16,335 nucleotides of DNA. Origin: an uncultured Anaerovibrio sp. (GTDB lineage Bacteria; Bacillota; Negativicutes; Selenomonadales; Selenomonadaceae). How positions within the stretch are numbered: the first letter of the stretch is position 1; the number at the start of each line of letters is the position of its first letter. The DNA is taken from the NCBI GenBank assembly GCA_934196075.1, contig CAKPVW010000045.1, positions 1 through 16,335 of the forward strand, in the 5' to 3' direction. Below the pieces are notes generated by a model. The model was not told the origin of the DNA and ran no database searches. It saw nothing but the letters and a program-made list of their open reading frames with translations. Below, in pieces: positions 1 to 6,849 of the stretch. Position numbers and translations under genes: made by a program.

Positions 1-74
1 CTCACTAGCTCAACTGGTAGAGCATCTGACTCTTAATCAGCAGGTTCGGAGTTCGAGTCTCCGGTGGGACACCA
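1..74 (+). tRNA. tRNA-Lys (anticodon CUU), 5' end cut by window edge
   Basis: The cloverleaf can be folded by eye. The D stem is GCTC/GAGC at 8-11 and 20-23. The anticodon loop is CTCTTAA (30-36) with anticodon CTT at 32-34. The T arm has stem CGGAG/CTCCG (47-51, 59-63) around loop TTCGAGT. The acceptor 3' strand is GTGGGAC (64-70), followed by discriminator A and an encoded CCA (72-74). Only five of seven 5' acceptor bases are present (1-5), so the gene begins two bases before the window. It reads AAG lysine codons. The pair at the base of the anticodon stem (bases 25 and 41) is a U/C mismatch; all others pair. Confidence 0.95.
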
Positions 75-84
75 TTTGATATAT

Positions 85-117
85 ACAGGTTGGAACGTGT
101 TTCTGACCTGTTTTTTT
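85..117 (+). terminator. Intrinsic terminator of the tRNA gene
   Basis: An 11-bp stem (85-95 with 101-111, two G-T wobbles) closes a 5-nt loop and runs into seven T residues (111-117). It sits 10 nt after the tRNA CCA end, so it should end the tRNA transcript and separate it from surE. Confidence 0.85.
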
Positions 118-133
118 GTATATTGGATTGTTA

Positions 134-141
134 AAAGGAGG
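134..141 (+). promoter_or_regulatory. Ribosome binding site fixing the surE start
   Basis: AAAGGAGG lies 6 nt before the ATG at 148. It supports that start over the in-frame ATG at 64, which lies inside the tRNA. Confidence 0.85.
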
Positions 142-147
142 ACATCT

Positions 148-915
148 ATGCGCATACTGATTACTAATGATGATGGCATTCAATCTCCAGGAATAGAGGC
201 ATTGGTTCAGGTGCTACACAAGGACCATCAGGTGATTGTAGCAGCGCCAGCTGCACAGCAAAGTGCTAAGGCACATGCTATTACTGTTAGGGAGCGTCTC
301 TACGTAGAGGAATATGCACCATTACAGGAGAAATATGGTATTCAGGCTTTGGCCATTAGTGGCACCCCTGCCGATACGGTAAAACTTTATATAGAAGGCA
401 TTATTCAAAGAAATCCTGATTTGAAGCCGGATTTGGTTATTTCCGGTATTAATGATGGTTCCAATGTAGGGACCGATATTCTCTACTCCGGCACTGTTGG
501 GGCAGCTACAGAGGGATATGTTCAGGGAATTAATGGTCTAGCTGTTTCCTTGGACTATAATGCAGAATATAGCTTTCAGGTAGTGGCTAGGGAGATTGCG
601 GCCAGATTGCAGATTCTTTTCCCAAAGGACTGCGAAAGAACTTTGTTAAATGTAAATTTCCCAAAGCGTCTGGCTCAGCAGCCTAGATGGATTTGGTGCC
701 GTCAGGGTGTAAGGGATTATGCTAACGCTTATCAACCTCACCATGATGAGGAAGGCAGATTGTATTATGTGGTAGGAGGCGGGCCATTGGATGGAGGTAA
801 TCCGGAGGACACCGATGTTATGGTATCAGCTAGCGGTAATATTGCAATTACCCCCCTTCAGCTGGAACGGACAAAATATCAGAATCTTCGTCCAGGTACA
901 GAAATATTGATATAG
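148..915 (+). CDS. surE: 5'/3'-nucleotidase SurE
   Basis: SurE is a divalent-metal-dependent cytoplasmic phosphatase that removes phosphate from nucleoside 5'- and 3'-monophosphates; some members also trim short polyphosphate. The 255-residue product has the normal family length. It opens with the signature ILITNDDGI (metal ligands D8 and D9). S39 lies in the AAPAAQQSA segment and N102 in SGIND, completing the usual Asp-Asp-Ser-Asn metal set; SGTPAD follows at 71-76. An in-frame ATG at 64 would add 28 residues, but that extension is read from the tRNA and its terminator, so it is not real. I see no convincing promoter between the terminator and the gene. ahcY follows after 92 nt. A nucleotidase just before an adenosylhomocysteine hydrolase and an adenosine-type deaminase fits nucleoside salvage, but that link is inferred from position only. 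Confidence 0.95.
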   Translation: MRILITNDDGIQSPGIEALVQVLHKDHQVIVAAPAAQQSAKAHAITVRERLYVEEYAPLQEKYGIQALAISGTPADTVKLYIEGIIQRNPDLKPDLVISGINDGSNVGTDILYSGTVGAATEGYVQGINGLAVSLDYNAEYSFQVVAREIAARLQILFPKDCERTLLNVNFPKRLAQQPRWIWCRQGVRDYANAYQPHHDEEGRLYYVVGGGPLDGGNPEDTDVMVSASGNIAITPLQLERTKYQNLRPGTEILI

Positions 916-934
916 ATATAGGGACATCATGTCA

Positions 935-963
935 TTTACTTTGAAGTAGGTAGAGGTTATAAT
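935..963 (+). promoter_or_regulatory. Candidate SigA promoter for ahcY-mtaD
   Basis: TTTACT (935-940, four of six matches to the -35 consensus), a 17-bp spacer and a perfect TATAAT (958-963) lie in the surE-ahcY gap. Transcription would start near 970, about 38 nt before the ATG. The leader is too short for a known SAH or SAM riboswitch, and no such fold is visible. Confidence 0.55.
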
Positions 964-1007
964 AAATACATCAAGAGAATAAAAGCAAGGTAGGAGGAAT
1001 GTAATTG

Positions 1008-2261
1008 ATGAGTTCTGTAGAAAAATCAAAAATTAAAGATATTAAATTGGCCCCTTCTGGCCATGATAAGATTAATTGGGTAAAGAATTTTATGCCAGTT
1101 ATGAATGCTATTGAAAAGGAATACTCTGTATCTAAGCCATTTGCTGGTATTCGTATGGTGATGACCATGCATCTGGAGGCCAAGACCGCTTATTTAGCTT
1201 TGGTGCTGCAGGCTGCTGGTGCAGAGGTTATTGCTACAGCCTCTAATCCTCTATCCACTCAGGATGATGTTTGTGCGGCTTTGGTAGAGGATGGAGTAAC
1301 TGTTTTTGCACACCATGGCTGCAATATGGATGAATATGATGCCTATATTGATATGGCATTGGATTGTGAGCCAGATATTATTATGGACGATGGCGGCGAT
1401 CTGATTTATCGTCTCCACAATCAGCGCCGTGAGCTGCTGCCAAAGATTATTGGCGGCTCTGAGGAAACTACTACTGGCGTTATTCGCGATAGAGCCTTGG
1501 AGGCTGCTGGCAAGCTGGAATTCCCTATGATGGCTGCCAATGATGCTTATTGCAAGTATCTCTTTGACAATCGTTATGGCACAGGCCAGTCCACCTGGGA
1601 AGGCATTATGCGGGCTACCAATCTGGTAATTGCCGGCAAAACTGTAGTTATTGCTGGCTATGGCTGGTGTGGCAAAGGCGGTGCTATGCGTGCCAAGGGG
1701 TTAGGTGCCAATGTTATCATTACTGAGGTGGATCCAATCAAGGCTATTGAAGCTGTTTTCGATGGTTTCCGGGTAATGCCTATGGATGAGGCTGCCAAGA
1801 TTGGTGATATTTTCCTGACTCTTACTGGCGACAAGGATATTCTCCGCAAGTGGCACTATGAGTCCATGAAGGATGGAGCTGTTATGGCCAATTCTGGTCA
1901 CTTTGATTTGGAAATCAATATTCCTGAGCTGGAGGAGGTATCTCAGTCCCGTCGTCCGGTTAAGCCTGGTATTGAGGAGTTTAAGTTTGCCAACGGCAAG
2001 GAGCTGTATCTGCTAGGCGAGGGACGTTTGGTAAATCTAGCTTGCGGTGATGGTCATCCAGCAGAGATTATGGATTTGAGCTGGGGCGTGCAGTTCTTCT
2101 CTGCCTTGGAGATTGTAGAGAATCACGACAAGCTGGAAAACAAGGTATATGTTTTGCCTGAAGAAGTAAATGCCAAGATTGCGAAGATTAAGCTGGCGGC
2201 TATGGGTATTGAGATTGACGAACTGACTCCTGAGCAGTATGCTTATCTTCATCAGTGCTAA
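1008..2261 (+). CDS. ahcY: Adenosylhomocysteinase family (SAH or S-inosylhomocysteine hydrolase)
   Basis: This NAD-dependent enzyme reversibly cleaves S-adenosylhomocysteine (SAH) to homocysteine and adenosine, removing the inhibitory product of methyl transfer. The 417-residue protein keeps the catalytic set: the His of MHLEAKT, the Asp of DDGGDL, the Glu of SEETTTGV, the Lys and Asp of NDAYCKYLFDNRYG, and the His of NSGHF. The Rossmann motif GYGWCGKG follows near residue 222. It is the short form, like Thermotoga and archaeal enzymes: the C-terminal Lys/Tyr tail of the long enzymes is missing and the end reads PEQYAYLHQC. Where the human enzyme has HMTVET around the adenine, this one has HLEAKT, so the Thr and Glu that contact adenine are Glu and Lys. 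I chose ATG 1008, 10 nt after AGGAGG; the TTG at 1005 (7 nt spacing) would add one residue. mtaD follows after 36 nt, probably co-transcribed. Confidence 0.93.
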   Translation: MSSVEKSKIKDIKLAPSGHDKINWVKNFMPVMNAIEKEYSVSKPFAGIRMVMTMHLEAKTAYLALVLQAAGAEVIATASNPLSTQDDVCAALVEDGVTVFAHHGCNMDEYDAYIDMALDCEPDIIMDDGGDLIYRLHNQRRELLPKIIGGSEETTTGVIRDRALEAAGKLEFPMMAANDAYCKYLFDNRYGTGQSTWEGIMRATNLVIAGKTVVIAGYGWCGKGGAMRAKGLGANVIITEVDPIKAIEAVFDGFRVMPMDEAAKIGDIFLTLTGDKDILRKWHYESMKDGAVMANSGHFDLEINIPELEEVSQSRRPVKPGIEEFKFANGKELYLLGEGRLVNLACGDGHPAEIMDLSWGVQFFSALEIVENHDKLENKVYVLPEEVNAKIAKIKLAAMGIEIDELTPEQYAYLHQC

Positions 2262-2297
2262 GAATAAAGTAAAAATACTGAGGGAAGAGGGATATAT

Positions 2298-3578
2298 ATG
2301 AATATTTTAATCAAGGGTGCTAACGTATTGCAGCCTGATTATTCCACTGACATTGCCGATATTGCTATCGAAAATGATAAAATTGTTGCTGTAGGCAGTA
2401 TTCCTGAGCATTTTGTGGCAGACCATATTATTGAAGGTAAGGATCATTTTGCTGTGCCTGGCTTGGTCAATGCTCATACTCATGCATCTATGACCTTGCT
2501 GAGAAGCTATGCGGATGATATGGAGTTGATGGATTGGCTCAACAACAAGATATGGCCTTTGGAAGCCAAGATGAAGGAACAGGATATTCGTATTGGTGCT
2601 CAGCTGGCTCTGGTGGAAATGATTCGTACTGGTACCACAGCCTTTGCAGATATGTATGGCCCTTGGATGGAAATAGTTGCAGATGAAACTATTCATGCAG
2701 GTATCAGAGGTATTCTGAGCCGAGGTGCTATTGGCTTTATGCCGGGAGCGATGAAAACATTGGAGGAAAATGTGGAGTTGTTCCGCAATTATCATGGAGC
2801 TGGCGATGGCAGAATTACGGTATTGTTAGGTGTTCATGCGCCTTATACCTGTCCGCCAGATTTTTGTCAGGCAGCCGGCAAGGCATCTGTGGAAAATGGC
2901 ATTAATGTCCATATTCATATGTCTGAAACTCAGGCAGAGATTAAGGAGATTCAGGAGAAGTACAGCAAACGTCCTTTCAAGTATATTGAAGATACAGGTC
3001 TTTTCCAGCGTCCTTCCATTGCCGCTCATTGCGTATGGCTGGATGATGAAGATTTGGCTATTATGAAGGCGCATAAGATAACTCCGGTGCATAATCCTGG
3101 ATCCAATATGAAGCTGGCTAGTGGTGTAGCACCAGTGCCTTGGCTTTTGTCTCAGGGGGTACAGGTTGCTTTGGGTACCGATGGTGCCTCAAGCAATAAC
3201 AATCTGGATATGCTGGAGGAGATTCGACTAGCTGCCATGCTGCACAAGGTAAAGGAACTGGATCCATTGGCTGTAGATGCGGCACAGGCACTCCGCATGG
3301 GCACAGAATATGGCGCCAAGGCTCTTTGGTTGGATAATGTAGGCAAAATTGAGGCTGGTGCCAAGGCTGATATTGTCCTTTACGATATGCGCCGTCCTGA
3401 ATGGTGTCCGCGACACAATCTAGTATCACTGCTGGTTTATTCTGCTAGCAGCGCTAGTGCAGATACCATGCTTTGTAATGGCCGTATCATTATGGAAAAG
3501 GGAGAATTGAAAACTATGGATGAGGAAAAGATTCTCTTTGAGGCCAATAGCTGTGCTATGGATTTAGTGAATAGATAA
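2298..3578 (+). CDS. mtaD: SAH / 5'-methylthioadenosine / 5'-deoxyadenosine deaminase (amidohydrolase)
   Basis: This is a metal-dependent amidohydrolase of the MtaD/DadD group, which removes the 6-amino group of adenosine-type nucleosides (SAH, methylthioadenosine, 5'-deoxyadenosine, adenosine) to give inosine-type products. The 426-residue length is normal. Visible motifs are HTH at 60-62 (two metal ligands), Glu87 in WPLEAKM (purine contact), His180 in GVHAPYT, HIHMSET at 205-211 (ligand His207, Glu210), His244 and TDGASSNNN with the ligand Asp295. The characterised Thermotoga protein TM0936 of this family deaminates SAH and methylthioadenosine. Guanine or cytosine deaminase is less likely because the WPLE and TDGAxSNNN pattern is that of the MtaD group. 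It lies 36 nt after ahcY on the same strand with an AGGGAAGAGG ribosome site and a terminator 12 nt after the stop, so it ends the transcript. Substrate preference cannot be read from sequence. Confidence 0.9.
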   Translation: MNILIKGANVLQPDYSTDIADIAIENDKIVAVGSIPEHFVADHIIEGKDHFAVPGLVNAHTHASMTLLRSYADDMELMDWLNNKIWPLEAKMKEQDIRIGAQLALVEMIRTGTTAFADMYGPWMEIVADETIHAGIRGILSRGAIGFMPGAMKTLEENVELFRNYHGAGDGRITVLLGVHAPYTCPPDFCQAAGKASVENGINVHIHMSETQAEIKEIQEKYSKRPFKYIEDTGLFQRPSIAAHCVWLDDEDLAIMKAHKITPVHNPGSNMKLASGVAPVPWLLSQGVQVALGTDGASSNNNLDMLEEIRLAAMLHKVKELDPLAVDAAQALRMGTEYGAKALWLDNVGKIEAGAKADIVLYDMRRPEWCPRHNLVSLLVYSASSASADTMLCNGRIIMEKGELKTMDEEKILFEANSCAMDLVNR

Positions 3579-3590
3579 TTAACATAGCAA

Positions 3591-3634
3591 AAGACGGCAT
3601 AACCACTCCGCTTGGAAGGTCATGCCGTTTTTGC
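3591..3634 (+). terminator. Terminator after mtaD
   Basis: GACGGCAT (3593-3600) pairs with ATGCCGTT (3622-3629). A smaller ACC/GGT plus TCC/GGA stem lies inside, and T residues (3628-3632) follow. Part of the tail lies ahead of the next coding start at 3691. Confidence 0.85.
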
Positions 3635-3678
3635 GTATTGGATGGATTTATTTTGGACAGAGCATTTGGAAAGAATGC

Positions 3679-3685
3679 AAGGAGG
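3679..3685 (+). promoter_or_regulatory. Ribosome binding site fixing a TTG start for the RNase H gene
   Basis: AAGGAGG ends 5 nt before TTG 3691. The in-frame ATG at 3622 falls inside the mtaD terminator stem and has no ribosome site, so TTG is preferred. Confidence 0.75.
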
Positions 3686-3690
3686 TTCTG

Positions 3691-4296
3691 TTGGCAAAAG
3701 CAAAAAATAATTATTATGCAGTATTGTCTGGCCGTAACCCGGGTATCTACAAGACTTGGACTGAATGTCAAAGGCAGGTGGTAGGCTTTAAGGGAGCCAG
3801 ATTTAAAGGCTTTGCGACCTTGGCAGAGGCAGAGGCATTTATGGGGGGAGAAGAAGGAACTAAGACCTTTGATAAGGAGCTATTACAGCAGGGGATTGTT
3901 GTATTTGTTGACGGCTCTTATCGTCACGGCTGTTATAGTTGGGGGTTTGTTGCCTATCGGGATGGTCAGCCTGCTTTTGAGGCCAACGGCAAGGGAACCT
4001 CGCCAGAGGCAGCTAGACTCCGCAATGTGGCGGGAGAAATGGAGGGAGCCAGGCAGGCCGTATTGTGGGCGGAAGCTATGGGAGAGGAGCCTATTACCAT
4101 CTGTCATGATTATGAGGGAATTGCAGCCTGGCCTCTCAAGCGTTGGCAGGCAAAATTGCCAGAAACCAAGGCTTATGCAGAATTTATGGCATCTAGGTTG
4201 AATATGGTGCACTTTCAGAAGGTAGAGGGACATACAGGCGTAGAAGGTAACGAAAGGGCAGACCAATTGGCCAAGGCTGCTTTGGATTTGGATTGA
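3691..4296 (+). CDS. rnhA: Ribonuclease H (RNase HI type) with N-terminal hybrid-binding domain
   Basis: The enzyme cuts the RNA strand of RNA-DNA hybrids (R-loops, primers). The 201-residue protein has two domains. Residues 5-51 form the hybrid-binding domain (YYAVLSGRNPGIY, TWTEC, KGARFKGF), also called the caulimovirus VI or viroplasmin domain. Residues 68-200 form the RNase H fold with the four acidic catalytic residues: Asp74 in FVDGSY, Glu116 in AGEMEGA, Asp140 in ICHDYEG, and Asp191 in NERADQLAKA, with the usual GHTG loop just before it. The start is TTG 3691, which gives the product MAKAKNNYY. The gene converges on the ZIP gene, with only 5 bases between the stop codons and no recognisable hairpin there. 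No clear promoter is visible, so weak read-through from mtaD is possible. Confidence 0.93.
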   Translation: MAKAKNNYYAVLSGRNPGIYKTWTECQRQVVGFKGARFKGFATLAEAEAFMGGEEGTKTFDKELLQQGIVVFVDGSYRHGCYSWGFVAYRDGQPAFEANGKGTSPEAARLRNVAGEMEGARQAVLWAEAMGEEPITICHDYEGIAAWPLKRWQAKLPETKAYAEFMASRLNMVHFQKVEGHTGVEGNERADQLAKAALDLD

Positions 4297-4301
4297 CTAA
4301 A

Positions 4302-5096
4302 CTATCCTAAGGCTACATCCAAGGTCATCATCAAGCTGAAACCTACAGCAAACATAATTGTGCCTATATCGGAATGAGCACCAGTGGACATTTCTGGTAT
4401 CAATTCCTCAACTACCACATATAGCATAGCTCCAGCGGCAAAACTAAGCATATATGGCAATATAGGTACAATCAGACTGGCAAAAACAATAGTCAATATA
4501 CCAGCTAAAGGCTCTACGGCGCCAGAAAATACACCCCAGCCAAAGGCTTTGCTGGTACTGATACCAGCAGATTTTAGGGGCATAGATACAATGGCGCCTT
4601 CAGGGAAATTTTGAATGGCAATGCCGATGGAGAGTGCGGTGGCTGCAGCTAGAGAGATCTCTGATATGCCTGCCTGCCAGCTGGCATATACAACGCCTAC
4701 GGCCATTCCCTCAGGGATATTATGAATAATAACGGCTAATACCAGCATCAAGGTTTTGGAAAAGGAACATTTAGGTCCTTCCTGCTCCTGACTGTACATA
4801 TGAATGTGGGGAGTAATATGGTCCAAAAGCAGAAGAAATAATATGCCTAGCCAAAAACCTGTCACAGCAGGTACAAAGGCAAATTTTTCCATTTCCGCTG
4901 CTTGCTCTATGGCCGGAATCAGGAGACTCCAAATGGAGGCAGCCACCATAACGCCAGCAGCAAAGCCAGTCAGACTGCGCTGTACCATCTGATTAAGTTC
5001 TTTTTTCATAAAAAAGACACAGGCTGCACCTAACGTAGTGCCAGCAAATGGGATTAATAGTCCTTGTAAGACATTAATATTTAGTAGTTCGGACAT
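4302..5096 (-). CDS. ZIP family divalent metal transporter
   Basis: ZIP proteins move Zn, Fe or Mn into the cytoplasm. The 264-residue product has about eight hydrophobic segments and both pore motifs: HNIPEG (125-130) in the fourth segment and QNFPEG (162-167) in the fifth. The loop between segments three and four is His-rich (DHITPHIHMY, 91-101), likely a metal-gathering or sensing loop. Where the structurally known Bordetella enzyme has Asp in the second pore motif, this one has Asn (163). The start is the ATG at 5096 with AAAGGAG 9 nt upstream; a longer frame beginning at 5138 lacks a ribosome site. It is transcribed alone from a strong promoter (5151-5179), with a Fur-like box between promoter and start. 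That would fit an iron- or zinc-responsive uptake gene; the metal is not certain. Confidence 0.9.
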   Translation of the reverse strand: MSELLNINVLQGLLIPFAGTTLGAACVFFMKKELNQMVQRSLTGFAAGVMVAASIWSLLIPAIEQAAEMEKFAFVPAVTGFWLGILFLLLLDHITPHIHMYSQEQEGPKCSFSKTLMLVLAVIIHNIPEGMAVGVVYASWQAGISEISLAAATALSIGIAIQNFPEGAIVSMPLKSAGISTSKAFGWGVFSGAVEPLAGILTIVFASLIVPILPYMLSFAAGAMLYVVVEELIPEMSTGAHSDIGTIMFAVGFSLMMTLDVALG

Positions 5097-5122
5097 AAGG
5101 CAAAACTCCTTTCTTAAATAAA

Positions 5123-5137
5123 TGATAATACTTCTCA
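5123..5137. promoter_or_regulatory. Fur-family-like operator in the ZIP leader
   Basis: TGATAAT-A-CTTCTCA is a 7-1-7 inverted repeat matching 12 of 14 positions of the Bacillus Fur box (TGATAATnATTATCA). It lies about 8-22 bases downstream of the expected ZIP transcription start, where a bound repressor would block elongation or initiation. PerR or Zur recognition cannot be excluded, but those consensus boxes fit less well. Confidence 0.5.
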
Positions 5138-5150
5138 ATTGTCTCTTAAT

Positions 5151-5179
5151 ACTATATTTCTTTTGGCTTTGCTAGTCAA
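5151..5179 (-). promoter_or_regulatory. SigA promoter of the ZIP gene
   Basis: On the reverse strand, TTGACT (5179-5174), exactly 17 bp, then TATAGT (5156-5151). The start of transcription would be near 5144, giving a leader of about 48 nt. Confidence 0.75.
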
Positions 5180-5197
5180 GTCTAGCTAATGTATATA
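5169..5197 (+). promoter_or_regulatory. Candidate lipase promoter overlapping the ZIP promoter
   Basis: TTGCTA (5169-5174), 17 bp, TATATA (5192-5197). The -35 overlaps the -35 of the reverse-strand ZIP promoter, and both lie on the inverted repeat GCTAG-6-CTAGC (5171-5186). The -10 match is modest. Confidence 0.4.
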
Positions 5198-5212
5198 ACG
5201 AGGTGTCCGATG

Positions 5213-5233
5213 TCCACCAACTCTATAGGTGGA
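5213..5233 (+). repeat. Small inverted repeat in the lipase leader
   Basis: TCCACC (5213-5218) and GGTGGA (5228-5233) can form a 6-bp hairpin with a 9-nt loop. No T tract follows, so it is not a terminator. Its role is unknown. Confidence 0.4.
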
Positions 5234-5314
5234 GGGATGTTGTGCTAAACAATATATTCGATGCTTTCGTCTCTGTAGGAGGACATGGTTTCGACAAGTA
5301 ATAATTTTACTGAT

Positions 5315-5322
5315 AAAGGGGG
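5315..5322 (+). promoter_or_regulatory. Ribosome binding site fixing the lipase start
   Basis: AAAGGGGG lies 7 nt before ATG 5330. A second in-frame ATG at 5285 has AGGAGG only 2 nt away, too close to work well, and would put 15 polar residues ahead of the signal peptide. Confidence 0.7.
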
Positions 5323-5329
5323 TATAATA

Positions 5330-6727
5330 ATGAAGAAAATATTTATCTGTCTTTGGGCTTTAGTATTTTTATTGCCAACACTGGCAGGAGCACAGGGCCG
5401 CAGCGTTGCCCAGCAGGCTAGACTGGCCTATATTTGTGCTTTGGCAGATATGGCTGTATATGATACTGAGATGAATGAGCTGGTGCGCCAGGAAATGAAG
5501 CGACTAGGCTGGTACTTTACTGATTATCGCAATAAGGATTCCCGTGCTAACACGGTTTTTTACACCCTTGTGAATCAGGATGCGGAGTCAGGACAGCAGG
5601 AAACTTTGATTGTGATTCCCGGCACGGAAAAGTTGAAGGATGTAGAGGTAGATTTACGCTGCAGCAAGGTATTGTTCGGCGGCACCAATGCAGAGGAATT
5701 TCGGCAATATGCGGAGCAGGAAAAGGTGGATGCCAATTCCCCCATGGTACATCGTGGTTTCAACGATTATACCATGACAGCTTTTTTTACGCCCAGAGAA
5801 AGTGGTACCATAGTTGCTAATAAGATTCAGAAATATTTGGCCGAATCAAATGATCATTTGTATATTACAGGTCATAGCCTTGGCGGGGCAGTAGCTACTT
5901 TATTAGGCGCTAGGTTGGTGGCTGCCGGCGTAGATCCCAGTCAGCTAAGTATTATTACTTTTGGTGCTCCTACTGTTGGCAATACAGCCTTTGCGGAGGA
6001 GTATGGCTGTCTCTTGGATGTAAGCCGTTATACCATAAGCGGGGATTTTGTGAAAAATGCCCTCCAACTGCTGAAATCAGGTTATGTACACTTCGGTACA
6101 GAATATAAATGGCAAAAAAATGAAAATTCCCATAAATTTAATCATTCCATGGCAGGTTATCTGGATGCAGCTGTCCGGGGTTATTATGATGAAATCCTAG
6201 GCGGAGAGCTAACACTGCTGCAAGCGGCCTCTTATAAACCGGAGGCTCTAGATGATGAAATGGCTCCTGGTCCCCTGTGGAATCAGCAATTTGATAAAGG
6301 TAGGGTTTATATTGCACCAGTCCAGCTAAAGCTGCCAGATAATATTCAAAATGATGGTGCTTATATGCAGATAGCTGCCGGTGATTTGCTTATGGATCAA
6401 TTCCAGCGTATTCATGTAAGCGAAAATGCAGCAGCTGCTGATAACGATGTGGATACTCTGTTTACAGCCTGCCAGGAAGCTGAGACATCTGGCTGTGAAT
6501 ACATTGCCCAGATTAAGATTAGTGGTACCATGGACAAGAAAAATCCTAACCTATATAGGATTGCTACGGAAACCAGTTTCTTTACCACCTCTGGAGAGCC
6601 TATAGCTTCCTCCATGACTTCCACAACTACCAAAGAGATTACGCCTATTGAAGCCACCATGTACAATATGGCACGTTTAACAGATGATATCCAGCAGGCT
6701 CAGGCCGAAGGTATATTGCCACAATAA
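5330..6727 (+). CDS. Secreted class 3 (alpha/beta hydrolase) lipase with unknown C-terminal domain
   Basis: Predicted exported ester/lipid hydrolase of 465 residues. Residues 1-21 are a signal peptide (Lys-Lys, hydrophobic core, LAGA cleavage site, no lipobox Cys). Residues about 30-290 are a lipase_3 domain: nucleophile elbow GHSLGG with Ser183, then ITFGAPTVGN, likely triad Asp239 in ISGDFV and His272 in NHSMAGY. An IPGTE segment near residue 98 resembles the oxyanion strand. After about residue 305 comes a second region of some 160 residues with alternating beta-like stretches (VYIAPVQLKL, YIAQIKISG, a Thr/Ser-rich run near 422-433) that I do not recognise; it loosely recalls the CsgG/TolB-N fold of cell-envelope proteins. 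The gene is monocistronic: ZIP diverges upstream and a terminator follows. The true substrate could be triglyceride, phospholipid or another ester. Confidence 0.88.
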   Translation: MKKIFICLWALVFLLPTLAGAQGRSVAQQARLAYICALADMAVYDTEMNELVRQEMKRLGWYFTDYRNKDSRANTVFYTLVNQDAESGQQETLIVIPGTEKLKDVEVDLRCSKVLFGGTNAEEFRQYAEQEKVDANSPMVHRGFNDYTMTAFFTPRESGTIVANKIQKYLAESNDHLYITGHSLGGAVATLLGARLVAAGVDPSQLSIITFGAPTVGNTAFAEEYGCLLDVSRYTISGDFVKNALQLLKSGYVHFGTEYKWQKNENSHKFNHSMAGYLDAAVRGYYDEILGGELTLLQAASYKPEALDDEMAPGPLWNQQFDKGRVYIAPVQLKLPDNIQNDGAYMQIAAGDLLMDQFQRIHVSENAAAADNDVDTLFTACQEAETSGCEYIAQIKISGTMDKKNPNLYRIATETSFFTTSGEPIASSMTSTTTKEITPIEATMYNMARLTDDIQQAQAEGILPQ

Positions 6728-6794
6728 CAAAGTGTCTGATATCCCTATCTCTATATGATAGAAGCCTGTATCATAATAGCTCCTAAATACGAAT

Positions 6795-6849
6795 CCCCCT
6801 ATGAAATATGAAATTTGTTGCTTCATGCTTCATAGGGGGTGTTTTATTT
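6795..6849. terminator. Terminator between the lipase and the ArsR-type regulator genes
   Basis: CCCCCTATGAA (6795-6805) pairs with TTCATAGGGGG (6829-6839), an 11-bp stem with a 23-nt loop. On the forward strand it is followed by TGTTTTATTT, so it ends the lipase transcript. The T run overlaps the regulator's stop codon. On the reverse strand the tail is poorer (ATTCGTATTT), so termination of the regulator there is less sure. Confidence 0.8.

Noticed and set aside
64..147. Possible 28-residue N-terminal extension of SurE from ATG 64
   Set aside because: It is read from the tRNA 3' end and its terminator, has no ribosome site, and the family starts at the ILITNDDG strand.
916..1004. A possible SAH or SAM riboswitch before ahcY
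   Set aside because: The gap is only 92 nt, with a good SigA promoter in the middle leaving about 38 nt of leader. No conserved riboswitch core is visible.
2307..2795. 162-codon open frame on the reverse strand inside mtaD
   Set aside because: It is fully antisense to a clear enzyme gene, has no ribosome site, and its composition is that of a shadow frame. The same holds for the other antisense frames in the window.
3812..4201. 129-codon forward frame inside the RNase H gene
   Set aside because: It overlaps the conserved RNase H domain in another frame, and the Arg/Leu-rich product has no recognisable feature.
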